NCBI RefSeq assembly: GCF_050947875.1
Contig: NC_134568.1
Span: forward strand, 204,817,017 to 204,881,016
Direction of reading: 5' to 3'
Length of the DNA stretch: 64,000 nucleotides
Source: Dermacentor variabilis
Taxonomy: Eukaryota; Arthropoda; Arachnida; Ixodida; Ixodidae
In this document: positions 1 through 13,277 of the stretch, one piece after another
How positions within the stretch are numbered: the first letter of the stretch is position 1
How the letters are laid out: every line of letters starts with the position of its first letter
Made by a program: the position numbers and the translations under genes
Notes under the pieces: model-generated
Told to the model about the DNA's origin: nothing
The model's input: the letters and a program-made list of their open reading frames with translations, nothing else
The model's database searches: none

Positions 1-1022
1 TCACTCCTTTTGCGAGACCTTCGATTGCTCCATGGTGCCTCGCTCAGCCAAAAACCAACCTGGCAATGCCTGGCATTACGAAAAAAGCTGATATATCATC
101 ACCAGTCCTTAAGCAGCTCCATTACTACTTTTTATGAGAACTACCATGACTCTACGCACATCTACAATGACGGATCTGTCCTGCCACACAGCTCCGCCGC
201 GGCAATCGTGATACCAGCGAAAGTTACAACCATCAAACTTAAGACGACTCACGCGACATCATCGGCGGCAGCAGAGCTCGCAGCGCTCCTGACTGTCCTT
301 CACTACATCGGTGATGAGCCGCCACAGAAGTGGACGATCTGCGATTCAAAGGCGGCACTGCAGTCTCTACTGTCACCTTTACGATGCGGACCGCACGAGT
401 AGCTGGTATTTTACATTACAGAGACGACGCACCGTTTAAGTGATGCATGCCATCAAATACATTTCCAATGGCTTCCAAGTCACTGCGGGATTGTCAGCAA
501 TGAACTGGCCGATCAAGCTGCCTGTTCAGCTCATACTGAGGACCACCACGTATGCCAATACCACTTTCTAGAACTGACGCAGCACGGACGCTCCGCCGGC
601 TTGCTCGCCAGTGCACCAGGTCGCAATGGAATGAGCCACAGTTCAGGAATTTCCGACTATACTCCCGTGATCCCACATTAAGCCTTCAAGTCCCATCAAA
701 GCTTCGCCGTGGAGACGCCACGCTTTTGTTTGGCTGTGGATGGGCGTTGCTTTTACGAAAGCCTATGCGTTCCGCATAGGGATGGCCGACACCGCAACCC
801 GTGACCCCTGCGGCCACGAAGAATCGATTGGCCATATTTTGTGCGACTGCTCGCAGTACAGTCCACAGAGGGAATCCCTTCTCCACAAACTCAACTAGCT
901 GGACGACCGACCACTATCACAAGAAGTAATTCTACACCATCGACAGGACCTAACGTCACAGAAGAAGGCCGTGCAAGCGCTACTGCGCTTCTTGAGATCT
1001 AGCGGCCTTTGTGAACGTCTCT
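1..1022 (+). pseudogene. LINE ORF2 C-terminal remnant (RNase H and C-terminal domain), family T copy A
   Basis: The remnant covers the end of a non-LTR retrotransposon polyprotein, and the window opens inside it. An RNase H domain is readable from about 145: IYNDGS supplies the first catalytic Asp, AAAELAAL the Glu and ICDSKAAL the next Asp. The frame then stops (TAG at about 400) and resumes as QWLPSHCGIVSNELADQA near 460-520, which carries the last Asp. The C-terminal region follows in shifted frames, including a CxxC...HxxxC knuckle (CDPCGHEESIGHILCDC) near 800-850 and a terminal LLRFLRSSGLCERL before the stop at about 1020. The closest relatives are the copies at 49205-54771 and 55150-57621 in this window. 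Several frameshifts and stops make it non-functional. RNase H in LINEs is known from I, R1 and related clades; the exact clade is inferred. Confidence 0.85.
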
Positions 1023-3529
<2,507 letters not shown>

Positions 3530-3706
3530 TTTTTAGTTTTTAGTCTGCACTATTTTCATGATCAGTCCACGAAAACGGTTAGATAGATAGGCGGAAAGAA
3601 ATCTGGCATGACAATGGCAAGAGTGCTATTCACGTTAAATGAAGGGAGAATAGGTCCATATTTTGAAATAAACAATCTTGGGGAACACCACACAAAATCG
3701 TTTCAA
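3530..3706. repeat. Left part of a ~121-bp tandem repeat, split by the RTE insertion
   Basis: The segments GACAATGGCAAGAGTGCTATT and AGAATAGGTCCATATTTT match the repeat units at 10850-11395 (GACAATGCCAAGAAC..., AGAATAGGCCCATATTTTT). The match continues with drift up to an AATAG motif at about 3707. In the intact units AATAG is followed by sequence found on the other side of the RTE element, at about 10840. The RTE therefore inserted inside a pre-existing repeat unit. Confidence 0.7.
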
Positions 3707-3776
3707 TAGACAACAACAACAACAACATTATCATCATCGTCGTCGTCGTTGTCGTCGTCATCATCGTCAGCCTGTT

Positions 3777-5457
3777 TTATGTCCACAGCAGGAGGAAGGC
3801 CTCTCCCTGCGATCTCCAATTACCCCTGTCCTGCGCCAACCAATTCCAACTAGCACCTGCGAATTTCCTAATTTTATCGCTCCACCTAGTCTTCTGTCGT
3901 CCTCGATTGCATTTCCTTTCTGTTGGTACCGATTCTGTAACCATAATGGTCCAACGGTTATCGAACCAGCGCATTACATGACCTGCCGAGCTCCATTTTT
4001 TTCTCTTGATGTGAATTAGAGTATCGTCTATACCCGTTTTCTCTCTGATCCAAACCGTTCTTTTTCTGTCTCTTAAAGTTATGCCTAGCAATCTTCGTTC
4101 CATCGCTCTTTGCGCGGTCCTTAACTTGTTTTCAAGCTTCTTTGTCAGTCTCCAAGTCTGTGCCCCATATCTCAGCACTGGTAAAATGCACTGATTGTAC
4201 ACCTTCCTTTAAATGATAATGGTAAGCTTCCAATCAGGAGTTGGCAATGTCCGCCGTATGCGATCCAACCCATCTTTATTCATCTGTGAATTTCCTTCTG
4301 ATGATCAGGGTTCCCTGCGATTAACTGACATAGGTAAACGTACTCCTTCACACACTCTAGAGGCCGACTGGCGATCCTGAATTCTTGTTCCTTTGCCCGG
4401 CTATTTATCAATGTATTTTTCTTCTGCATATTAATCTCCAACCCAACTTTTACACTCTCTCTGTTAAGGTCCTCAATCATTGGTTGTAACTCGCCTGCGT
4501 TGTTGCTGTTGCTGAATAGAACAATGTCATCGGCAAACCGAAGGTTGCCGAGATATTCGCTGTTGATCCTTACCCCTAAGCCGTCCCAATTTAATAGCTT
4601 GAATACTTCTTCCAAGCACACAGTGAATAGCATTGGAGAGATTGTGTCGCACTGTCTGACCCCTTTCGTTATAGGTATCTTCCGGCTTTTCTAGTGTAGA
4701 ATTGACGTAGCTGTAGAACCTCTGTAGATATCTTCCAAGGTGTTTACGTAAGCGTTCTGTACTCCTTAATTACGTAATGCCGTTATGACTGTTGGTATCT
4801 CTACTGAATCAAATGCCTCTTCCTAATCTATGAAAGTCATATAGAGAGGCATATTATACTCTGCGGATTTCTCGATAACCTGATTAATGACATGAATGTG
4901 ATCCATTATAGAGTATCCCTTCCTGAAGCCAGCCTGTTCCCTCGGTTGACGAAAGTCCAGTGTTGCTTTTATTCTATTGGATATTATTTTGGTAAATATT
5001 TTATTTAATACTGGGAGTAAGCTAGTAGGCCTATAATTTTTCAATTGCTTAACGTCTCCCTTCTTGTGGATTAGTATAATGTTTGCATTCTTCCAGTTTT
5101 CTGGGACACTTGCAGTCAATAGACACCTCGTATAAAGAGCCGTCAGCTTTGCAAGCATTATGTCTGCTCCATCTTTGATTAAATCGACTGTTATTCCTTC
5201 TTCTCCTGCGGCTAACCCTCGTTTCCTTTCTTGCAAGGCCCTTCTGACCTCATCGCTAGTTATAGGAGGAGTTTCTGTATCCTGTTCATTACTGTTTCTA
5301 ATTTACGTATCCTGACTCCTCTGGGTACTGTACAGGTCCGTATAGAATTTTTCGGCTGGTTTTACTATATCTTCGAGATTGCTAATGATATTACCCTGCT
5401 TATCTCTCAGTGCATACATCTTGGTTTGTCCTATGCCAAGTTTTTTCTCACTTGCAG
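3777..5457 (-). pseudogene. RTE reverse transcriptase, C-terminal two thirds
   Basis: Minus-strand reading from 5457 gives AASEKKLGIGQTKM and DKQGNIISNLEDIV (the linker after the endonuclease), then LKNYRPTSLLPVLNKIFTKI and QAGFRKGYSIMDHI (RT fingers) and the start of motif A (MTFID). Stops and frameshifts follow. At 4633-4280 motif C appears as RFADDIVLFS, so the catalytic FADD is kept. At 4202-3777 the C-terminal domain reads LLGITLRDRKR, GHVMRW, RGRQKTRWSDKIRKFAG and LAQDRGNWRSQGEAF, which is characteristic of RTE elements. The enzyme would copy element RNA at a nicked target. At least three disabling changes separate the readable blocks. Confidence 0.85.
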
Positions 5458-8400
5458 CAACTAACGAGGAAACCAGACGTCATAATGATTCAAGAAACAC
5501 ACAGCGAAAAGACGCCGAGATTACCTGGCTACCGGTCGCACGACAGCCCGCCGAGCAAAAGGGACACGTCCAAGGGCAAGGGCAGAGGGGTCTGCACCTT
5601 CGTTAGGAAAGGGATCACCTTCATGGAACACGAAATGATCGGCAAAAGCGCCATCGAACACTGCACGGTGGAAGTAATCACGGGCAAGAGGAGGAAGGAG
5701 AGCACTTTCCTGGTGAACGTCTACAGCAATCCGTCCCACGGACAACAGAAATTCAAGGCACTCTTCCACAAAGCGAGTTCAGTCGCGGGGAGCAATACGC
5801 TCGTAGTGTGCGGAGACTTTAACGCTCCGAGCCAAGACTGGGGCTACCACAGAACGACGGTCAAGGGGAGAGAGCTCATGCAAGACGCCACTGACGTGGG
5901 ACTGAACCTAATCACGGATCCGGCCTTTCCCACCAGGATCGGCACATCGGTTACGAGAGACACCACTCCGGACCTTACCTTCGTCAAAACCGACGGAGGA
6001 TCGAGAGAAGCAAAATGGAGAAACACGGGCCAAGAGCTGGGCAGTGATCACTACATCGTGGAGGTCGTCGTACCGCTAGAACGCCAAGGCAACAGCGGCA
6101 TAAGGAAGCATCGCATTACGGACTGGGACGCCTTTCGAAAGGCGCTACCCGCGGTGCAACTGGACATTACGGACATCGAGCAATGGGCGGCCAACGTCGT
6201 TGAGACGATGGAAGGAGCCACCAAAGAGCTGGAGACGGACGAACGGATAGACAAGATGGACAGTCGGCTGGCCCACCTGATAGAAGCCAAGCAGTCCATA
6301 AAGGCGAGGTGGCAGAAGCGACGAACCAACCGAAGTCTAAGGAAGAAGATCGCCGAGCTCAACAGGCAGATCGAGGTCCACTGCAGGGTGCTATGCACCC
6401 AACAGTGGAACGAGGCCTGCAACGAAGCCGACGGACAGATGCACAAGGGCAAGACGTGGAACATGCTGCGGCACCTCCTCGACGAAACCAAGACCAAGGG
6501 CCACCAACACAACAACCTGGCCAGAATCCTACACAAGGCAATCTGTGAACACGGGGAGGACGAGGTCAAGGGGCGCTTGGACGCCAAGTACCTACCGACC
6601 ACCCCCACAGAAAAACACCCGGATTACCAAGGCAACGAGAACGAGACGCTAGATCGAGACATCCAGACATGGGAAGTCAGAGTTGCCCTGCAGGATCTCA
6701 ATGGCAGGTCCGCCGCGGGTCCCGATCGAGTGACGAACAGAGCGCTCAAGAACCTCAACGAAGCGGCCATCGAAACGCTCACGAACTTCTTCAACAAGTG
6801 CTGGCAAGAAGGAAGGCTGCCCAAGCAATGGAAAGCAGCCAAGACGATCCTCATCCCCAAGCCTGGCAAGCCGCCCAACATAGAGAACCTCAGGCCGATC
6901 TCGCTCACTTCGTGCGTGGGAAAGGTCCTCGAGCACGTTCTCATGAACAGGTGGCAGCGTTACCTGGAAGAATCGGAGCTTTACCCAAATTCCATCATCG
7001 GGTTTCGGAAGAAGCTCGGGACGCAAGACGCCATGATCTTACTGAAGAACGAGATCATCGACGATACGACGGGCACCAAGGACAACAGAGCCATACTCGG
7101 GCTGGACTTGCAGAGCGCCTTCGATAAAGTGAGGCACTCGGCTATCCTGGCCCAAGTATCCAGACTAAACATGGGCAGAAGGACATACCAGTACATCAAT
7201 GACTTCCTGACGGAACGCACCACCGAAATCTGCGCGGGAGACCTGCAGCTCGAAGAGAAGAAGCTGGGCAGCGTCGGAACTCCGCAGGGCTCGGTGATCA
7301 CCCCGCTTCTCTTCAACCTCGTGATGATCGGGGTGGCCAACCGGCTAGAAAGAGTAGCGGGAGTCCGGCACACCATCTACGCCGACGACGTTACGCTATG
7401 GGTACCGGGAGGAAGCGACGGACACATCGAGACAGCGCTGCAAGAAGCGGTCAACGCCATCGAGGAGCAGCTGGGCGGGTCTGGACTCGTTTGCTCTCCG
7501 GCCAAGTCAGAACTGCTGGTGATTCCACCGACAGGAGCGGGCAGGAAAAGAAAGAACATGGCAGTCAAGTACGAGCGACCACAGATCACGGTCAAGACAG
7601 CGGGAGGACAAGTGATACCGGAGGTCGAGAAGATTAGAGTGCTCGGGCTGCTCATCCAGCGAAATCGAGTCAACGGTGAAACGGTCAACAAGCTCGCGGG
7701 CAAAGCGGCCGCGGCAATGAGACTCATCAAGAGGGTGTCCAACAGAAGAGCGGGGATGAAGGAGGAGAGCCTGACTAGGCTCGTTCAATCCTTCGCAGTT
7801 AGCCACATAACCTACGTGGCCGCCTTCCACAACTGGAGGCCGAGCTAACGTAACAAGATAGACGCCACCATACGCAAGGCGTATAAGGCGGCACTCGGCC
7901 TCCTCGGAAACACGAGCACCGAAAAATTCATGGCGCTGGGAGTCCACAACACGCTGGACGAAATAGCCGAAGCACAGAGAACGGCGCAACTCGAGCGTCT
8001 CTCTGAAACAAGAACCGGAAGAAAGATACTGCGGGACCTTGGCCTCGAGCCGAGGGAAGGCGAGCAGCAGAAAGACGTGCTTATACCGGATAGCATCAAC
8101 AGAAAGCTCAGGGTCTGCCCGATCCCGAGGAACGTGAACCCCGAGCACAACAAGGAGCGGAGGTTGGCGAGGGCCAGGGCTCTTGTGGACCTCCACGCCA
8201 GAGAAGAAGGCGCCATCTACGTGCACGCGGCGGAGTATCGAGGGAGCAGCGACGCATACGCGGTGGTGGCTGTCGGGGCATCGACGGGTGCAACGAAGAC
8301 CGCGGCGAGCGTCCGGACTCGAGAGGCACACCGGGCGGAGGAGGTGGCCATCGCCTTGGCCGTCTCCGACCCCGGATGCACTACAGTGTTGTGTGACTCT

Positions 8401-9141
8401 AGAACGGCAGTGAAGAACTACGCCAAGGGTAGGGTATGTAGTGAGGCTGCGCGCATACTGCGCAAGGCCGAAGACATCGGACGCAAAAGCGCTGTGGTGA
8501 TCAAGTGGTTTCCGGCCCACATGGGCAGTGACATGTCGGAACGCGGGAACGTGAACCACAACGAGACGGCCAACTCGGCCCCGCGAGGACTAACCAACCG
8601 CGCAGCTGCAAGCACGGCCGACTCGGAGTGTTGGTCACGGTGCAGTGCCAAGGACAAGATGACCACCTTCAACGAAATAGTGAAGTGGTACAGACTTAAC
8701 AGACAGACTATGCCGCCACCTCACCCGGGGCTTACCCGGGAGGAGGCAGTGTTATACAGGCAATTACAGACGGGGTCCCTGCTCACCCCGGTGCTAGCTA
8801 AGCACGTGTGTCCGAGCGTGTACGCGAGTGACGTGTGTAGACTGTGCGCTAAGGAGAGAGCCACCGCGGCTCACATCCTTTGGGACTGTAGTAGAAATCC
8901 ACGAGAAGCCTGTGAGAAGACGACGATCCCGCCGCGGCTAGAGGCTGCAACGCGGACCTATGACCAAGATACACAACTAAAGGCCGTCCAGCAGGTCTCG
9001 GCAGCTCTAGAGAGGCAGCGACCTCGCGAAACCGAGGAGAAGGGGGGAGCACCCCTAGGAAGGGGATGGCGGCCCTCTCGGATCCGCGGAAGTAGCGAGG
9101 AACCAAGACCTCGAGGAGCACAATGCACGAGACTGACGTAG
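5458..9141 (+). pseudogene. I-like LINE ORF2 (endonuclease, RT, RNase H, C-terminal knuckle), one in-frame stop
   Basis: One frame stays open except for a single TAA at 7846-7848. An APE-like endonuclease comes first (VIMIQETHS with the catalytic Glu, VVCGDFNAPSQDW, TTPDLTFV, LGSDHYIV). Then the RT follows, with fingers RPISLTSCVGKVLEHV, motif A ILGLDLQSAFDKVRHS, motif B GTPQGSVITPLLFNLV and motif C IYADDVTLWV, all catalytic residues present. After the stop the frame continues with NKIDATIRKAYKAALGLLGN. The RNase H region (about 8160-8620) keeps Glu (RAEEVAIAL) and Asp (VLCDSRTAV). It has His where the first Asp is expected (YVHAAEY) and Asn in the last motif (NETANSAPRGL). The C-terminus holds a knuckle (CRLCAKERATAAHILWDC). 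It acts, when intact, in target-primed reverse transcription. The small number of lesions suggests a young insertion. Confidence 0.9.
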
Positions 9142-9240
9142 TGGCCGCGTCGCGGTAAAAGCTTGTCCTCCCTGCGTGGAGGGAGCCTAACCGACTCTGC
9201 AGGCATATTTACTAAAGTTGTTCTCTCTCTCTCTCTCTCT
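5458..9240 (+). mobile_element. 5'-truncated I-like LINE inserted in the RTE element
   Basis: The element begins inside the endonuclease domain of ORF2, so the 5' UTR, ORF1 and about the first 35 residues of the endonuclease are missing. It ends with a short 3' UTR (TACTAAAGTTGTT) and a (TC)n tail. The host RTE frame ends on the left with codons for AAS and resumes on the right with RSLK, so the coding phase of the target is preserved. No target-site duplication is obvious. A relative lies on the minus strand at 42447-44490. Confidence 0.85.
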
Positions 9241-10400
9241 CTTCAGGCTGCGTCCATTTTTTACGGCTTCTTCAGCCTTTCTCACGTTACAGTTTCGAAT
9301 ATGACTTATTTTCGCCTTGTTGATCAGTTTTGACAGTTCCGCGAATTCTATCTTATCTCTTGAGTTGGACACTTTAATTTTTTGTCATTTCCTTATTAGG
9401 TCCTTTGTTACTTGGGAGAGTTTGCCTACTGGTTGCCTTGGTGCCTCGCCTCCCACTTCAATTGCTGCTTTTGAAGCCAACCTAGTTACGGTTTCATTCA
9501 TTAGCTCTATGTCATCATCATCTCTCTGTTCTAAGGCTGCATAGTTGTTCGCAAGTACCAGCCTGAATTTGTATGCTTTTACCCTTACTGCCTCTAGGTT
9601 GACCCGTTTTTTGTTGACCAATCTTGCTCTTTCTCTCGTCAAATTGAGGTGAATCCTAGCCCTCACTAACCTATGATCACTGCACTTTATCCTACCTAAC
9701 ACTTCTGCATCCTGCACTATGCTGGGATCGGCAGAAGATATGAAATCAATTTCATTTCTTGTTTCTTCATTAATGCTTTTCCAGGTCCACTTTCTGTTGC
9801 TACGCTTTCTTAGAAAGGTGTACATTATTCGCAGCTTATTCCTCTCTGCGAATTCTACCAGCATCTAACCTCTAGCGTTCCTAGAATCCACGCCGTAGTT
9901 GCCAATTGCTTGTTCACCAGCCTGCTTTTCCCCCACTATTTCATTGAAGTCGCCCATTGCTACAGTATACTGAGTTTGCCCTTTTCTCATGGCTAATTCA
10001 ACATCATCATCAAACTGATCAAATTCCTCATCATCGTGACTGGATGTTGGAGCGTAGGCCTGTACTGCCTTTAATCTATACCTCTTATTGAGTCTGATTA
10101 CGACTACAGCTACCCTCTCATTAATGCTGTAGAATTCGTCAATGTTGTCCGGTATGTCCTTATGGATTAGGAAACCTGTCCCGTATTGCTTCTTACCTAG
10201 GAGACCTCTATAGCAGAGGACATGTCGGTTATTCAGCAATGTATAAGCCTCACCATTTCTTATAATCTCACTAAGGCCGATGATATCCCACACAATGTCT
10301 GATAGTTTCTCAAAGAGTCTTGCTAAGCTAGCCTCACTCGAGAGGGTTCGGATGATTAAATTTTGCAAGCGTCAGTTTCCATTGGCGGCCTGTCCGGACC
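9241..10400 (-). pseudogene. RTE APE-like endonuclease domain and linker
   Basis: From about 10368 downward the minus strand reads WDIIGLSE (catalytic Glu), NNRHVLCYRGLLGKKQYG, GFLIHKDIPDNIDEFYS, INERVAVVVIRLNKRYRL, QAYAPTSSHDDEEFDQF and AMGDFNEIVGEKQAGE (GDFN catalytic block). After one stop (at 9865) come LVEFAERNKLRIMYTF, RKWTWKSINEETRNEIDFI and IKCSDHRLVRARIHLNL, with the SDH motif kept. The linker (RDKIEFAELSKLINKAKI, then NGRSLK) ends exactly at the I-like LINE junction and continues at 5457. The endonuclease would nick the genomic target for RTE priming. Confidence 0.88.
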
Positions 10401-10735
10401 CAGAGATTGTTAGCACCCTCTGCTGCGTTACAGGTCTGACCACCGCCTTGGTCAGGTGCTCCGCAGCTGCTGGGGACTGAGGGCTATTGGGTAATTGAAT
10501 GAGCCATTTGGAAGGGGGTGGGCGAATACTGCACCAGAGAGGCCAATTCCGGTTCTGGTGAGGGAGTGTCTTGTTGAAGCTTAGTGGACCTTCCTAATTT
10601 GGTTGTACCTGGATTAGTATAGGCCCACTCGCTCTTGGCATAATTTTGCCGGCTGCAGGCGTCAATCCAAGCCTGCAGATGTTGTGCACGGGAGGAGGTG
10701 AAGTTCAAGCTCCCCATCATACCAAAGAAAAAAAA
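10400..10735 (-). mobile_element. RTE leader / 5' region
   Basis: This part lies upstream of the endonuclease on the minus strand. A 99-codon frame (10783-10484) contains RAQHLQAWIDACSRQNYAKS and PTPFQMAHSITQ, but I cannot tell whether it is a translated first ORF or untranslated leader. No domain is recognised. Confidence 0.6.
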
Positions 10736-10832
10736 AAGCCTCTTGTAGCGGGATTCGAACTTCCAACTATGGCACCAGAGCATTCGACATAGCTCAGTCA
10801 GATAATACCACAGGCGGCGAGGCTACCTTATC
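10735..10832 (-). other. tRNA-like sequence at the 5' end of the RTE
   Basis: On the minus strand GAAGTTCGAATCCCGC matches a pol III B box. It is preceded by ATTATCTGACTGAGCTATG, a weak A-box/D-arm-like segment, and followed by a T-rich stretch that could act as a pol III terminator. It lies between the tandem-repeat flank and the RTE leader. It could be a tRNA-derived SINE head or a tRNA copied onto the RTE 5' end by template switching. The assignment is tentative. Confidence 0.4.
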
Positions 10833-10842
10833 GCCGCAACGC

Positions 10843-11395
10843 AAACTGGTCGGACAATGCCAAGAACGCTATTCGCATTATACGAAGGTAGAATATAGGC
10901 CCATATTTTTAAACTGCATTATCTTCGGGATTGGTCCATGAAACGGTTGCATAAATAGCAGGAAAAACCTGGTCAGACAATGCCAAGAATATTATTCACA
11001 TTAAACGAAGAGAGAATAGGCCCATATTTTTAAACTCTAAAAAAATTATGGGGTTTTACGTGCCATAACCACTTTCGGATTAGAGGCACGCCGTAGGGGA
11101 GGACTCCGGAAATTTCGACCACCTGTGGTTCTTTAACTAACCTAAATTTTAACTAAATCTAAGTACACGGGCGCTTTCGTATTTCGCCCCAATCGAAATG
11201 CGGCAGCCGTGGCCGGGATTCGATCTCGCGAGCTCGTGCTCAGCAACCCAACACCATAGCCACTGAGCAACCACGGCGGGTATTTTTAAACTCCACCGTT
11301 TTCGGAATCGGTCCGCGATATCAGCCAGATAGATATCCGGAACGAAAACTGGTCTTACAATGCCAAGACTGCTATTCAGATTAAACATTCGCATT
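10843..11395. repeat. ~121-bp tandem repeat units (right side of the RTE), split by a SINE
   Basis: The phrase TATTTTTAAACT starts at 10904 and 11025 (spacing 121) and again at 11281, where the SINE duplicated it. Each unit contains GACAATGCCAAGA, ATTCACATTAAACG-like and AGAATAGGCCCAT segments. The last unit fades near 11390. Confidence 0.75.
11038..11280 (-). mobile_element. Ruka-like tRNA-derived SINE with 13-bp target-site duplication
   Basis: Read on the minus strand it starts CCGCCGTGGTTGCTCAGTGG (A-box region) and GATCGAATCCCGGCCACGG (B box). The body follows with ATTTCGATTGGGGCGAAA, GGTGGTCGAAATTTCCGGAG and GTGGTTATGGCACGTAAAAC. TATTTTTAAACTC occurs exactly at 11025-11037 and 11281-11293, a perfect 13-bp duplication. 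The resemblance to Ruka of ixodid ticks is from memory of the family. Confidence 0.9.
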
Positions 11396-11399
11396 CACG

Positions 11400-11582
11400 C
11401 TGTAGTGGGGGACACCGTAATAACTTTGATCACCCGGGGTTCTTTAAAGTGCACCTAAATCTAAGTGCACGCGTGTTTCTGCATTTCGCACTCATAGAAA
11501 TGCGGCCGCCGTGGCCGGGATTTGATCCTGCGACCTCCTGCTTAGCAGCGCAGCAACAAAGCCGCTAAACAACCACGGCGGG
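11400..11582 (-). mobile_element. Ruka-like SINE, 3'-truncated
   Basis: The minus strand carries the tRNA head (CCGCCGTGGTTGTTTAGCGG, B box GGATCAAATCCCGGCCACGG), the body with TGCACTTAGATTTAGGTGCA and the GGTGATCAAAGT region. The last part before the usual CACGTAAAACC end is missing. No duplication was found. Confidence 0.85.
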
Positions 11583-11984
11583 TAAAAAACAAAAAATGAA
11601 AGAAAGTAGGAAAGAAAGGCGTGTAAACCAAAGTCGACGCGAAAGAAGACAACGGCGACGTACATGCGCGCAAAATGAAAACGCGAATGAAAATACTCGA
11701 CATGAATAAAAAAAAGAAAATAAAGGGTCCAAGAAAGAAATGTAGGCTCTAACAATGGAACGAAGACAATATTGCAAATAATGCAACAATATCATGCAAT
11801 TATGCAACACTGCATCATCTAATTTTATTAATCTGCTGCTAATGCAATTACCAATGTACTACTAACAAGTTCTAACCGGGTCATGACTCACACTGAAAAA
11901 ATGCTGCTTCAGCAAAGCACAGACATAAGCACATTTGGTTCACCAGTGTAGATCCAAGCACGAATGTCAGTCACTCATTGACTT
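11583..11984. other. Unassigned sequence between SINE and terminal-repeat element
   Basis: A/T-rich sequence with no coding signal. Repeated ATGCAA motifs lie near 11770-11850. Confidence 0.5.
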
Positions 11985-11997
11985 CCCTTACAAAAAT
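11985..11997 (+). repeat. Left terminal inverted repeat
   Basis: CCCTTACAAAAAT is the exact reverse complement of 19610-19622. Confidence 0.8.
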
Positions 11998-11998
11998 T

Positions 11999-12960
11999 TT
12001 TATAGAAAGTCCATAGACAGTCTATAGACATTTGTCTATGAAGTCTATAGACTGTCTATAGACATTTCTTTAGACTAGTCTATAGACAGTCTATAGATTT
12101 ATGGCCATACACTTTTTATAGACTAGTCTATAAAAAGTCTGAGTCTATAGACTGTCTATAGACATTTCTTTAGACTAGTCTATAGACAGTCTATAGACTT
12201 ATGGCCATACACTTTTTATAGACTAGTCTATAAAAAGTCTGAGTCTATAGACTGTCTATACACAGTCTATAGACAGTCTATAGAATTATGGTCATACTTT
12301 TTATAGACTAGTCTATAAAAAGTCTGAGTCTATAGATTGTCTATAGACTGTCTATAGACTTATGGCCATACACTTTTTATAGACTAGTCTATAAGAAGTC
12401 TGAGTCTATAGACTGTCTATAGACGGTCTATAGACTTATGGCCATACACTTTTTATAGACTAGTCTATAAAAAGTCTGAGTCTATAGACTGTCTATACAC
12501 TGCCTATAGACAGTCTAGAGACTTATGGCCATACACTTTTTATAGACTAGTCTATAAGAAGTCTGAGTCTATAGACTGTCTATAGACTGTCTATGGACAA
12601 GTGTATAGGCTTACAGTTCTACGTTTGTAGACTGAAGTCTATAGAATGTCTACAGATGAGATTTGTCCGTAGACATTTTATACACTTCAGTCTACAAAAG
12701 TAGAACTATATATACAGTTCTACTTTTGTAGACTGAAGTCTATGGAATGTCTATATACAAATGTATATAGATAGTCTATAGACATTCTATAGACTTCAGT
12801 CTACAAAAACAGAACTTTATAGTCCGATACACTTTTTTTCTATGACATTCTGCAGACATTTGTTAACAAATATGAATTTTTTTTTAATCTATAGGCACTC
12901 TATATACACAGACATCTTATAGACAAGTCTACAAAGAGTGTATAAGGCCATAACTCCATA
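11999..12960. repeat. Left subterminal palindromic tandem array
   Basis: ATGGCCATACACTTTTTATA or a close variant begins at about 12101, 12201, 12288, 12362, 12438 and 12525, so units are 74-100 bp. Each unit also contains ATAGACTAGTCTAT, itself a palindrome, and runs of CTATAGACTGTCTATAGAC. From 12600 the array turns into long inverted repeats based on TCTACAAAAGTAGAAC. Confidence 0.9.
12685..12738. repeat. Perfect 23-bp inverted repeat with 8-bp spacer
   Basis: The left arm is 12685-12707 (CTTCAGTCTACAAAAG...) and the right arm 12716-12738, its exact reverse complement. Imperfect pairing extends outward on both sides. Confidence 0.9.
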
Positions 12961-13277
12961 GCGGCTATCTACAAGTTAGTTTACATTTTTGTTTACATGC
13001 GGTAGCAAAAAGTTTTGAATGTATTTATGCATGTGCACCTGTTCCTTTTCATCTGCACTTATGCATTACCGTTAGTAGATTAATAATGCTTCTGAACCAG
13101 CTGTACTTTCATATATGTTGCACAAACAGAAAGAATTTATATAGTGCTGAATCATGCAGTGCGAAAAATAAAACAAATGCGCCAGCAATGCATTCACCGT
13201 TTTTATTGCTCGATATAATAGATGAATTCCTTAAATTCATGTCGTATGCTATTATGGAAACAGATTAAATATTTACA

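Larger units (their letters stand above)
3707..10840 (-). mobile_element. Near full-length RTE-type LINE, interrupted by a second LINE
   Basis: The element reads on the minus strand in two parts, about 10840-9241 and 5457-3707. It has a leader, an APE-like endonuclease, a reverse transcriptase and the typical RTE C-terminus, and ends in a short trinucleotide-rich tail (plus-strand CAACAACAACAA...CATCGTCGTCGTCG at 3712-3765). Together the parts make about 3.3 kb, the usual RTE size. Both flanks lie in the same tandem repeat unit. Between the parts sits a plus-strand I-like LINE. RTE clade membership is from recognised protein motifs; the element is inactive because of stops, frameshifts and the insertion. 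Confidence 0.85.

Noticed and set aside
7507..8559. 350-codon minus-strand ORF
   Set aside because: It is the antisense shadow of the LINE ORF2, which has all expected catalytic motifs on the plus strand.
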